This document shows positions 1-5,677 of a DNA stretch of 5,677 nt, piece by piece. The stretch is taken from NCBI GenBank assembly GCA_036676175.1, contig JAKFDL010000097.1, forward strand, positions 1-5,677. Reading direction: 5' to 3'. The notes beneath the pieces are model-generated. The model was given only the letters and a program-made list of their open reading frames with translations. It made no database searches and had not been told where the DNA came from. The DNA comes from Methylotenera_A sp036676175. Its GTDB lineage: Bacteria > Pseudomonadota > Gammaproteobacteria > Burkholderiales > Methylophilaceae. A program made the translations under genes and the position numbers. Position 1 is the stretch's first letter; each line of letters starts with the position of its first letter.

Positions 1-1229
1 GCTTTGGTGCGTCCGATGGCCTCAATATTGCCTTCACTATCTTGCACAATTTCATCCACCAGCACCGTTTGCATAGAACCGATTTTATTATGTAACTTAG
101 CCGCGCTAATACGCTCCTGCACCGCCATAAAGCGGCTTAATCGCTCTTGTTTTACTTCTTCTGGCACATGGTCAGGCAATTCATTAGCTTTAGCACCATC
201 AACTGCGGAATAAGCAAAGCAGCCTACTCTATCCAGTTGGGCTTCTTCCATGAAATCTAGCAGCATTTGGAAATCATCTTCCGTCTCACCCGGAAAGCCT
301 GCGATAAAAGTGCTACGTATCGTAATATCTGGGCAGATTTCGCGCCAAGCTTTGATGCGGGCTAAGTTATTTTCGGCATGTGCTGGGCGTTTCATGGCTT
401 TTAAAATGCGCGGGCTTGCATGTTGAAACGGCACATCCAAATACGGCAAAATCAAGCCATCCGCCATCAGCGGAATCACTTCATCCACATGTGGGTATGG
501 GTAAACGTAATGCAAGCGTGTCCACACACCTAGCTCGCTCAAGCTTTGGCACAGCTCGGTCATACGCGTTTTCACAGGGCGGCCGTTCCAAAAACCCGGA
601 CGATACTTCACATCCACCCCATAGGCCGAAGTATCTTGCGAGATGACTAAAATCTCTGAAACGCCTGCATTGACCAAATTTTCCGCCTCGTTCATCACTT
701 CGCCAATGGGGCGACTGACTAAATCGCCACGCATGCTGGGGATAATGCAAAAGCTGCAACGGTGGTTACAACCTTCTGAAATTTTTAAGTAGGCATAATG
801 ACTGGGCGTTAAGCGGATGCCTTGCGGTGGCACCAAGTCGATAAAAGGTTCGTGCAATTTGGGTAAATTAGCATGCACATGCGTCATTACTTCTTCTAGC
901 GCATGCGGCCCAGTGACCGCTAAAACACTAGGATGCGCAGCCTCTACTACGCCTTTTTTTGCACCTAAACAACCAGTAACTATCACTTTGCCATTTTTGT
1001 GAATCGCCTCGCCAATCGCATCCAGTGATTCTTGCACTGCAGAATCGATAAAGCCGCAGGTATTCACCACCACTAAATCAGAATCTTCATAGCTAGGCGA
1101 AATTTCGTAGCCTTCGGCTCTAAGTTGAGTGAGGATACGCTCAGCATCACTGCCCGCTTTGGGGCAGCCCAGCGACACGAAGCCGACTTTAGGCGCTGTG
1201 GATTTTGGAGAATGGATTGAAGTTTTCAC
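1..1229 (-). CDS. rimO: Ribosomal protein S12 methylthiotransferase RimO (C-terminus cut by window edge)
   Basis: Radical-SAM enzyme that adds a methylthio group to the conserved aspartate of ribosomal protein S12, in the cytoplasm, using two 4Fe-4S clusters. About 409 residues are visible; the family is near 440, so roughly 30 residues of the C-terminal TRAM domain lie beyond base 1. The N-terminal MTTase domain carries three cluster cysteines: C22 (SLGCPKA), C58 (NTCGF) and C87 (TGCLGA). The radical-SAM motif CxxxCxxC is at C154, C158 and C161 (SEGCNHRCSFC), followed by IPSMRGDLVSRP, a stretch typical of RimO rather than MiaB. Conserved blocks HYVYPYPH and FPGETEDDFQ follow. The start is a GTG at 1229: an in-frame TAG lies three codons upstream, no ATG is near, and an AGG sits 8 nt before it. 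It lies 18 bp after the ZIP gene and is probably cotranscribed with it. The family reading KALVDSERI is KAGSDAERI here. Function is very secure. Confidence 0.96.
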   Translation of the reverse strand, partial: MKTSIHSPKSTAPKVGFVSLGCPKAGSDAERILTQLRAEGYEISPSYEDSDLVVVNTCGFIDSAVQESLDAIGEAIHKNGKVIVTGCLGAKKGVVEAAHPSVLAVTGPHALEEVMTHVHANLPKLHEPFIDLVPPQGIRLTPSHYAYLKISEGCNHRCSFCIIPSMRGDLVSRPIGEVMNEAENLVNAGVSEILVISQDTSAYGVDVKYRPGFWNGRPVKTRMTELCQSLSELGVWTRLHYVYPYPHVDEVIPLMADGLILPYLDVPFQHASPRILKAMKRPAHAENNLARIKAWREICPDITIRSTFIAGFPGETEDDFQMLLDFMEEAQLDRVGCFAYSAVDGAKANELPDHVPEEVKQERLSRFMAVQERISAAKLHNKIGSMQTVLVDEIVQDSEGNIEAIGRTK

Positions 1230-1236
1230 TAATATT

Positions 1237-1244
1237 ACCTACTA
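1237..1244 (-). promoter_or_regulatory. Ribosome-binding site of rimO, supporting the GTG start
   Basis: The minus strand reads TAGTAGGT here, with the AGG core ending 8 nt before GTG at 1229. This is the only Shine-Dalgarno-like element in the 18-bp gap after the ZIP gene, and it decides the choice of the non-ATG start. The same TAGGT core at the same spacing precedes the TTG start of bamD. Confidence 0.6.
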
Positions 1245-1247
1245 AAT

Positions 1248-2147
1248 TTAATGTAACCAAACGCCGACTAGCCACACTGTCGCCACACCCAGGCCGATTA
1301 AGCTTAGCTGCGAAATAGTGGCGTTAAGCTCGGTACGCTTGTGCAAACTGGGGATTAAATCAGCGACTGCAACATACAGCAAACTTGCCGCGGCCAATGC
1401 CAAAATATAAGGGATTGCACCAGTTGCTTGTTGCAAGAAATAATACGCCAACACAGCACCCAGTAAGGTGGCTAAACTGCTACCCAAGTTAAACCATAGC
1501 GCTTTTTGTTTGCTGTAGCCAGAGTGCAGCAAAATTAGAAAGTCACCTACTTCTTGCGGAATTTCGTGCGCGATAATCGCTAGTGCCGTCACAATGCCCA
1601 CTTTTACATCTACCATAAATGCAGATGCAATCAATACGCCATCCACGAAATTGTGGAAAGTATCCCCTATTAAAATCATGGTGGCGCTTCTGCCGTCATC
1701 ATGCGAGTGAGTATGTGCTTGAGGTTTAGCAGAAATATTGGGTTGCAGCTTTAAAACTGGTTTAAATTTAATATTGATTGACTGGCTTTCATTCTCAGGA
1801 CTTATGTTTTCAGGGCAGTGTGCATCGTCATGCGGTGCGTGCACTTCGCAATGGTCGCCGTGACAATGGCGCCATATCACCAGCTTTTCTAACGCAAAAA
1901 ACAGCAATATGCCAATCAGCACGGTACCCGTTACCGCTTTCACACTGCTGGCGTGCTCAATTGCCTCGGGCAGAATCTCTAAGAATACCACACCCAACAT
2001 GGCGCCAATGGCGTAGCTGATGAGCACGGGCAAGCCTGCGCGACTAACATTAAGCGACACCAAAGCCGCGCCTGCTACGCTGAGCACGCCACCCAGCAAG
2101 CTAAATAGCGTAATCCACGTAAGTATAGAGAGTTCAGGAAGTGTCAT
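1248..2147 (-). CDS. ZIP-family divalent metal transporter (LIV-1-like, His-rich loop)
   Basis: Inner-membrane transporter of the ZIP (SLC39-like) family, 299 residues, expected to move Zn(II), Fe(II) or a similar ion into the cytoplasm. Eight hydrophobic segments can be drawn at roughly 9-33, 40-60, 71-91, 153-178, 183-207, 217-238, 244-262 and 280-298. The metal site is visible as HNFVDG in segment 4 (H165, N166, D169) and HEIPQEVGD in segment 5 (H194, E195, E199). These match the LIV-1 branch, except that the usual HEXPHE has Q in place of the second H. The segment 3-4 loop (92-151) holds nine His and three Cys in two clusters (94-111 and 145-149) and probably binds metal. ATG 2147 is the only possible in-frame ATG, as a TAG lies three codons upstream; its ribosome-binding site is poor. 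It lies between pgeF and rimO. ZupT-like naming is possible but not justified, and the ion is not determined. Confidence 0.9.
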   Translation of the reverse strand: MTLPELSILTWITLFSLLGGVLSVAGAALVSLNVSRAGLPVLISYAIGAMLGVVFLEILPEAIEHASSVKAVTGTVLIGILLFFALEKLVIWRHCHGDHCEVHAPHDDAHCPENISPENESQSINIKFKPVLKLQPNISAKPQAHTHSHDDGRSATMILIGDTFHNFVDGVLIASAFMVDVKVGIVTALAIIAHEIPQEVGDFLILLHSGYSKQKALWFNLGSSLATLLGAVLAYYFLQQATGAIPYILALAAASLLYVAVADLIPSLHKRTELNATISQLSLIGLGVATVWLVGVWLH

Positions 2148-2175
2148 GCCATGCTAAGTATTTGAAAGGATGCGC

Positions 2176-2181
2176 ATTATA
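2176..2181 (-). promoter_or_regulatory. Candidate -10 box for the ZIP-rimO unit
   Basis: The minus strand carries a perfect TATAAT in the 67-bp gap after pgeF, which would place the transcription start about 22 nt before ATG 2147. No good -35 hexamer is seen at 16-18 bp (best is an AT-rich ATTAAT), so it may need an activator or be weak. A short palindrome, ATGCGCAT (2170-2177), abuts and partly covers the box and could be an operator, but it is too short to assign to Zur, Fur or another regulator. Readthrough from rluD-pgeF is an alternative. Confidence 0.35.
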
Positions 2182-2214
2182 TATCAATTAAGACTGAAAT
2201 TAATCTCGGTCTAA

Positions 2215-2982
2215 TCAAGCTAACCAAATGAGCGTTGCCATACGCCCCGTGACGCCATCGCGACGAAAAGAAAAAAAGCGCTCTTCATCAGTAAACGTAC
2301 AAAAATCTTCATCGTGTCCACCACCATAAATATTGGTGACGCCCACATTATTTAAGCGCTGGGTAGCCAACTGGTAGATATTGGCTAAGAATTTGTCATT
2401 CTGCAATTTAAACGCGCTAACGGCATTTTTATCTTTTGCCACAAATTGCGCTCGCACCTCAACGCCAACTTCAAACGCATTCGGGCCAATGGCAGGGCCA
2501 AGCCAAGCCATTAAATCGGTAGGCTTTATTTGTGCTGCCATGCAAACCGCATGAATACTTGCTTCCAGAACACCATCACACAACCCGCGCCAGCCTGCGT
2601 GCACAGCAGCCACCACACTCCCCGCTTTGTCACACAACAACACAGGTAAGCAATCAGCGGTCATGGTCACGCACACTACATTTTTTTGGGTGGTAAAACT
2701 TGCATCAGCATCTGGTACACAGTTTGTATTTGCAGCATCGACAATCTCTGTGCCATGCACTTGATTCAGCCAAACTGGCTCGCTAGGTAAAAATTGGCTG
2801 AGCAATTGACGGTTTTGCGCAACATGCATTGGGTTATCTTTGACATGGCTGCCAAAATTTAAGCTGTCATAAGGAGCTAAGCTATAACCCTTATTGCTAC
2901 CTGTAAAATTTCGCGTGGTCTGCAAAGCACGCACATTAGCTGGTGCTGGCCAATTTGGAACGATAAAATCAGGTTTCTTCAT
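2215..2982 (-). CDS. pgeF: Peptidoglycan editing factor PgeF / YfiH, multicopper-oxidase-like (laccase domain) protein
   Basis: Cytoplasmic YfiH/DUF152-family protein, 255 residues (E. coli YfiH is 243). E. coli PgeF is reported to remove UDP-MurNAc carrying L-Ser instead of L-Ala. Relatives have been described as polyphenol oxidases or purine nucleoside phosphorylases, so the substrate is best taken from the close E. coli match. The metal ligands are present: H76 (NQVHG), C111 (TADCLP) and H128 (VHAGWRG). Other family blocks are PYDSLNFG, WLGPAIGP, FEVG and the C-terminal FFSFRRDGVTGRMATLIWLA. Two small additions relative to E. coli are seen, near residues 25-33 and at 222-226 (GHDED inside the GG..CT block). 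ATG 2982 overlaps the end of rluD by 14 bp; the purine-rich sequence before it belongs to the RluD acidic-tail codons, so translation is probably coupled to rluD. The rluD-pgeF order is also found in E. coli. Confidence 0.94.
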   Translation of the reverse strand: MKKPDFIVPNWPAPANVRALQTTRNFTGSNKGYSLAPYDSLNFGSHVKDNPMHVAQNRQLLSQFLPSEPVWLNQVHGTEIVDAANTNCVPDADASFTTQKNVVCVTMTADCLPVLLCDKAGSVVAAVHAGWRGLCDGVLEASIHAVCMAAQIKPTDLMAWLGPAIGPNAFEVGVEVRAQFVAKDKNAVSAFKLQNDKFLANIYQLATQRLNNVGVTNIYGGGHDEDFCTFTDEERFFSFRRDGVTGRMATLIWLA

Positions 2983-4084
2983 CTTCTAAATCGTCATCTT
3001 CCCACACTTCGTCGTCACCATCTAAATCAAAATCGCCATCGTCCTCAACCACATACAAGCCATTTTCATCCACGCCAAAGTCAAAAGGCTCTTCGTCAAT
3101 TGGCACATCTTCATGGCGCATCGCCTCTAGCAAAGCTTTCATATCATCTGCCAACTCGATTTGCCATTCCATAAACTCGTTGGTTTTAGGATGGATTAAA
3201 CCTAACTTCACTGCATGCAACGCTTGCCGATTAAAGCCAGAGACCGCATCGCGTAAGGTTTGCGTCATCAATTTATGCGGAATAATATTGCCGATACCAT
3301 ATACCGGGTCACCCAACATAGGCGCTTTTAAAAACTGCATGTGCACGCGAATTTGATGGGTGCGACCTGTTTCCAGCTGGCAACGCAAATAAGTATGCAC
3401 ACCAAAGCGCTCTAGCACCTCATAATGCGTAATGGCTGGCTTGCCTGTACGCGAAATAGCCATTTTAGTACGTGCGTGCGAATGCCGACCAATCGGATGA
3501 TTAATGGTGCCATTGCGCCACAATTGACCCCAAACGATTGCCCTGTACTCGCGCTTTACCGTGCGTGCTTGCAGCTGCCTCACCAGGCTCGTTTGCGCTT
3601 CTAGCGTTTTTGCTACCACCAGCAAGCCACTGGTATCCTTATCTAACCGATGCACAATGCCTGCACGTGGTATATCATTTAATTGCGGCGCGTGGTGCAA
3701 TAATGCATTTAATAATGTACCACTCCAGTTGCCAGCTGCTGGGTGCACCACCAAACCAGCGGGTTTATTAATCACCAAAATAGTGTCATCTTCAAACACA
3801 ATATCGAGCGGGATATTTTCTGGCTTAAAGGCATTTTCTTGTGCATTTTCTGGCGGATTTACCAGCACCTGTTCGCCCCCCCAAATCTTGGTTTTAGCAG
3901 TGGTCGCTTCACCATCCAAAGTCACCAAACCTGCTTTAATCCAAGCTTGCAGGCGGCTACGCGAATGCTCAGGCAAAAGCTGTTGCAAAGCTACATCTAA
4001 ACGCTGCCCACCCATATCCATAGGGATGCTTAGCAGAATATTTGCAGGGTTTTCAGTATTGGTTTGCGCTTGTGTTTGGGGCAT
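2969..4084 (-). CDS. rluD: 23S rRNA pseudouridine synthase RluD with acidic C-terminal tail
   Basis: Makes pseudouridines in helix 69 of 23S rRNA (positions 1911, 1915 and 1917 in E. coli numbering) during 50S maturation. An S4 RNA-binding domain spans about 25-80 (GQRLD, SRSRLQAWIKAGLV). The RluA-type catalytic domain follows from about 95 to 315, with INKPAGLVVHP and HRLDKDTSGLLV, in which D148 is the catalytic aspartate, then GRTHQIRVH. The protein is 371 residues against about 326 for E. coli RluD. The excess is mainly a 44-residue tail (328-371) with 23 Asp/Glu and no Lys/Arg, plus a few extra N-terminal residues. ATG 4084 is the first possible start because an in-frame TAA lies two codons upstream; M22 would leave too little before the S4 domain. 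No ribosome-binding site precedes it, and a -10-like box ends 5 bp upstream, suggesting a leaderless mRNA. RluC or RluA are less likely given the neighbours bamD and pgeF. Confidence 0.94.
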   Translation of the reverse strand: MPQTQAQTNTENPANILLSIPMDMGGQRLDVALQQLLPEHSRSRLQAWIKAGLVTLDGEATTAKTKIWGGEQVLVNPPENAQENAFKPENIPLDIVFEDDTILVINKPAGLVVHPAAGNWSGTLLNALLHHAPQLNDIPRAGIVHRLDKDTSGLLVVAKTLEAQTSLVRQLQARTVKREYRAIVWGQLWRNGTINHPIGRHSHARTKMAISRTGKPAITHYEVLERFGVHTYLRCQLETGRTHQIRVHMQFLKAPMLGDPVYGIGNIIPHKLMTQTLRDAVSGFNRQALHAVKLGLIHPKTNEFMEWQIELADDMKALLEAMRHEDVPIDEEPFDFGVDENGLYVVEDDGDFDLDGDDEVWEDDDLEDEET

Positions 4085-4094
4085 CGGTTATAAT
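4064..4094 (+). promoter_or_regulatory. Candidate bamD promoter
   Basis: A perfect TATAAT at 4089-4094 lies 27 bp before the TTG start, predicting a leader of about 20 nt that includes the ribosome-binding site. The best -35 candidate is TTGCGC at 4064-4069, with a long 19-bp spacer, inside the first codons of rluD on the other strand. The -10 is convincing, the -35 only tentative. Confidence 0.45.
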
Positions 4095-4095
4095 A
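4090..4095 (-). promoter_or_regulatory. Candidate -10 box of rluD, overlapping the bamD -10
   Basis: The minus strand reads TATTAT at 4095-4090, followed by five bases and then ATG 4084. Transcription would begin at or next to the start codon, giving a leaderless or nearly leaderless message, which fits the absence of a Shine-Dalgarno sequence. No recognisable -35 lies at the normal distance. It shares five base pairs with the bamD TATAAT, so the two promoters could not both be occupied at once. A promoter further upstream inside bamD is an alternative. Confidence 0.35.
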
Positions 4096-4109
4096 GTACT
4101 AATTAATTT

Positions 4110-4114
4110 TAGGT
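4110..4114 (+). promoter_or_regulatory. Ribosome-binding site of bamD, favouring the TTG start
   Basis: TAGGT, with its AGG core 8 nt before TTG 4122. The in-frame ATG at 4134 would be 20 nt away, too far for this site, and has no other Shine-Dalgarno-like sequence. This supports the TTG start, although both starts leave a usable lipoprotein signal peptide. Confidence 0.5.
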
Positions 4115-4121
4115 ATTCGTA

Positions 4122-4967
4122 TTGAAATTGCTAATGAAACGTATTTTACAGCTTTTATTGCCATTGCTTGCCCCTTTATTTCTTAGCCTGCTATTGGGTG
4201 CTTGCGCTATTTTTGGTGAGCCGACTGAACTGGACGATACCAAAGGCTGGCAAGCAGAGCGTATTTACCGTGCTGGCGAAGAAAGAATGATCGACAAAGA
4301 TTATGATAAAGCCATTGGTTATTTTCAAAAGCTTGAATCGCGTTTTCCACATGGCAAGTATGCCACCCAGGCACAATTAGAAACTGCGTATGCCTACTAC
4401 AAAAAAAATGATCCTATCTCTTCTGTCGCGGCAGCTGATCGCTTTATCAAACTGCATCCCAATCACCCGAATGTGGATTATGCCTACTATTTAAAAGGCC
4501 TTGCCACCTTTAATGAGCGGGGTATTATTGAAAAATATACCCTGCAGGAAATCAGCGACCGTGATCCAAAAACGCTTAAACTCTCATTTGCTGCTTTTAA
4601 AGAGCTGACTGACCGCTATCCAAAAAGTCGTTACTACAAAGATGCCACGCAACGGATGGTCTACCTGGTTAATTCGCTCTCACAGCATGAGTTGCATGTG
4701 GCACGCTATTATATGAAGCGGCAAGCCTATTTGGCGGCGCTGAATCGCGCTAAGTATGTACTGGAATACTATCCAAACTCAGCCTCAGTAGAAGAAGCAT
4801 TGGTAATCAGCGTCAGTGCTTACGACCTAATGGGCTTAGATGATTTAAAACAAGATACGGTGCGCGTGCTTAAAACTAATTACCCTGAAAACCCATTGAT
4901 AAGCGGTAAAGTAGTAGAAGATGAGCGCGTATGGTGGAGATTTTGGGAAAGCCTAGAAGACAAATAA
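4122..4967 (+). CDS. bamD: Outer membrane protein assembly factor BamD (lipoprotein, TPR repeats)
   Basis: Essential lipoprotein of the BAM complex (YfiO/ComL family). It is anchored to the inner leaflet of the outer membrane and works with BamA to insert beta-barrel proteins. The protein is 281 residues from the TTG start. A positively charged N-terminus and leucine-rich hydrophobic stretch end in the lipobox LGAC, with lipidated C28; residue +2 is Ala, consistent with sorting to the outer membrane. The mature part, about 254 residues, is all TPR-like helices, with BamD hallmarks YDKAIGYFQKLESRFP (61-76), AYYKKNDPISSV (91-102) and NVDYAYYLKGLA (117-128). Further repeats run to about 260, and the protein ends in a Trp-rich WWRFWE segment. 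The TTG at 4122 is chosen because TAGGT lies at the right spacing; ATG 4134 would shorten the signal peptide by four residues. It is divergent from rluD, as in E. coli, and convergent with der. Confidence 0.96.
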   Translation: MKLLMKRILQLLLPLLAPLFLSLLLGACAIFGEPTELDDTKGWQAERIYRAGEERMIDKDYDKAIGYFQKLESRFPHGKYATQAQLETAYAYYKKNDPISSVAAADRFIKLHPNHPNVDYAYYLKGLATFNERGIIEKYTLQEISDRDPKTLKLSFAAFKELTDRYPKSRYYKDATQRMVYLVNSLSQHELHVARYYMKRQAYLAALNRAKYVLEYYPNSASVEEALVISVSAYDLMGLDDLKQDTVRVLKTNYPENPLISGKVVEDERVWWRFWESLEDK

Positions 4968-4977
4968 CAACTACAGC

Positions 4978-5677
4978 TTAACGTTTTTTATCTTCTGCAT
5001 CTTTTTTAGCTTTTAGCTCGGCACGTTGCGCCGTTTTACGGCGACGCATACTCACAATGCCCTCACCTGCTTTGCGTTTATTGTCCGGCTCCGCGAATGG
5101 GTTATCCCCTTGCTTAAACTGCACGCGTAAAGGGGTGCCTGTCAGCTGAAATGTCTTACGAAATACGCCTTCCAAAAAACGCTTGTAACTATCTTTTACG
5201 CCATCCACATGATTACCATGCACTACTACAATCGGCGGATTCATGCCACCTTGATGCGCGTATCTCAACTTAGGTCTCGTACCACGGCTAACTGGCGGCT
5301 GATGTTGTGCGACTGCATCAATCAACACTCTCGTCAGTTGTGGCGTAGCTAGCTTGGCCATGGCGGCTTTAAATGCACCATCCACAGACACAAATAACTC
5401 AGGCAGGCCTTTTTTACGCAGCGCAGAAATATAATGAAATTTAGCAAAGTCTAAGAATTTTAGTTTTCTATCAATCTCGTTTTTAATAAATTCGCGCTCA
5501 TCCTCTTTTAAGCCATCCCACTTATTGATTGCCACGACAAGCGCACGGCCAGCATCCAATATATAAGCTGCTACATGAGCATCTTGCTCTGTAATGCCTT
5601 CCTGTGCATCTACCACCAAAATCGCCACATTAGCGTCTTCAATGGCTTGCATGGTTTTCACTACAGAGAATTTTTCA
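4978..5677 (-). CDS. der: Ribosome biogenesis GTPase Der, C-terminal half (N-terminus beyond window)
   Basis: Double-GTPase protein (EngA/Der) needed for 50S subunit assembly. The visible 232 residues are about half of the 450-490 usual for the family. They begin inside the second GTPase domain (EKFSVVKTMQAIEDANVAIL), with G4 motif NKWD at visible residues 51-54 and G5-like ISAL at 83-86. The KH-like domain follows (about 113-195), including RPKLRYAHQGG, PPIVVVHGN and TPLRVQFKQGDNPF. The last 36 residues are a basic tail with 14 Lys/Arg. The reading frame stays open to the window edge. The Met at 5661 is internal, as the DANV block and the sequence before it match mid-domain Der, so it is not the real start. 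The first GTPase domain and the P-loop of the second cannot be checked here. It faces bamD tail to tail with a 10-bp gap. In many proteobacteria bamB lies just upstream of der, which could be true here beyond the right edge. Confidence 0.95.
   Translation of the reverse strand, partial: EKFSVVKTMQAIEDANVAILVVDAQEGITEQDAHVAAYILDAGRALVVAINKWDGLKEDEREFIKNEIDRKLKFLDFAKFHYISALRKKGLPELFVSVDGAFKAAMAKLATPQLTRVLIDAVAQHQPPVSRGTRPKLRYAHQGGMNPPIVVVHGNHVDGVKDSYKRFLEGVFRKTFQLTGTPLRVQFKQGDNPFAEPDNKRKAGEGIVSMRRRKTAQRAELKAKKDAEDKKR

Noticed and set aside
380..759. Open frames of about 90 codons on both strands inside rimO
   Set aside because: They lie within the conserved radical-SAM region in other frames and their translations show no domain or plausible composition.
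954..962. A7 run in rimO (GCA AAA AAA GGC) as a programmed frameshift site
   Set aside because: The zero frame continues through conserved RimO sequence on both sides and no downstream stimulatory structure is evident. A similar A8 run in bamD (4401-4408) is also just Lys-Lys-Asn codons.
1778..2020. 80-codon plus-strand frame opposite the ZIP gene
   Set aside because: It is antisense to the transmembrane and His-rich loop codons, with no start signals or family resemblance.
2144..2152. Tiny ATG-GCA-TGA frame overlapping the ZIP start
   Set aside because: A two-codon frame can occur by chance and there is no ribosome-binding site to suggest regulated reinitiation.
2191..2212. Possible hairpin after pgeF (AGACTGA...TCGGTCT)
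   Set aside because: The stem is only seven pairs with a G-T wobble on the plus strand and a mismatch on the minus strand. It is AT-rich with no clean T-run after it, so it is not a credible terminator.
3561..4106. 181-codon open frame on the plus strand opposite rluD
   Set aside because: It is antisense to the strongly conserved rluD S4 and catalytic domains, has a Cys/Ser-rich composition unlike a real protein, and lacks a ribosome-binding site or recognisable domain.
4968..4989. T-run of six after the bamD stop as a terminator
   Set aside because: No stable stem precedes the T-run, which lies in the lysine codons at the end of der.
1..5677. CRISPR arrays, tRNA or rRNA genes, insertion sequences, inverted terminal repeats, defence or toxin-antitoxin genes
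   Set aside because: The window is almost fully accounted for by six conserved coding regions, and no repeat array, tRNA-like fold, transposase or such gene was seen on either strand.

Overview
The window holds six protein-coding genes, packed almost without gaps. All are ordinary chromosomal genes of a Gram-negative bacterium. RimO, PgeF, RluD, BamD and Der all resemble proteobacterial orthologues closely. The rluD-pgeF pair diverging from bamD is a layout also known from Escherichia coli. Moderate GC (mid-40s percent by eye) together with the style of RimO, PgeF and Der suggests a low-GC betaproteobacterium such as a member of the Methylophilaceae. That placement is inference from family resemblance, not a database result.

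Layout, left to right. Positions 1-1229 (minus): rimO, missing about 30 C-terminal residues beyond the left edge. Positions 1248-2147 (minus): a ZIP-family metal transporter with a His/Cys-rich loop, ending 18 bp before the rimO start. Positions 2215-2982 (minus): pgeF (yfiH). Positions 2969-4084 (minus): rluD, overlapping pgeF by 14 bp. Positions 4085-4121: a 37-bp divergent promoter region. Positions 4122-4967 (plus): bamD. Positions 4978-5677 (minus): the C-terminal half of der, converging on bamD across a 10-bp gap. The longest stretch without a gene is the 67 bp between pgeF and the ZIP gene, so no gene-free region over 300 bases needs explanation.

Transcription probably has three parts. 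rluD-pgeF starts at the divergent region. ZIP-rimO may start from its own TATAAT box at 2176-2181 or by readthrough from pgeF. bamD starts at the same divergent region on the other strand. The -10 boxes proposed for bamD and rluD lie on the same base pairs. rluD has a -10-like box only five bases before its ATG and no ribosome-binding site, so its mRNA may be leaderless.

Three of the products act on the ribosome: RimO modifies protein S12, RluD modifies 23S rRNA, and Der assists 50S assembly. Two act on the envelope: BamD in outer-membrane protein assembly and PgeF in peptidoglycan precursor quality control. The ZIP transporter is the accessory-looking gene. I found no mobile element, CRISPR array, RNA gene, toxin-antitoxin pair or defence system, and no evidence of a new multi-gene system. 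The most notable details are the 44-residue acidic tail on RluD, the overlapping divergent promoters, and the His-rich ZIP gene between housekeeping genes.
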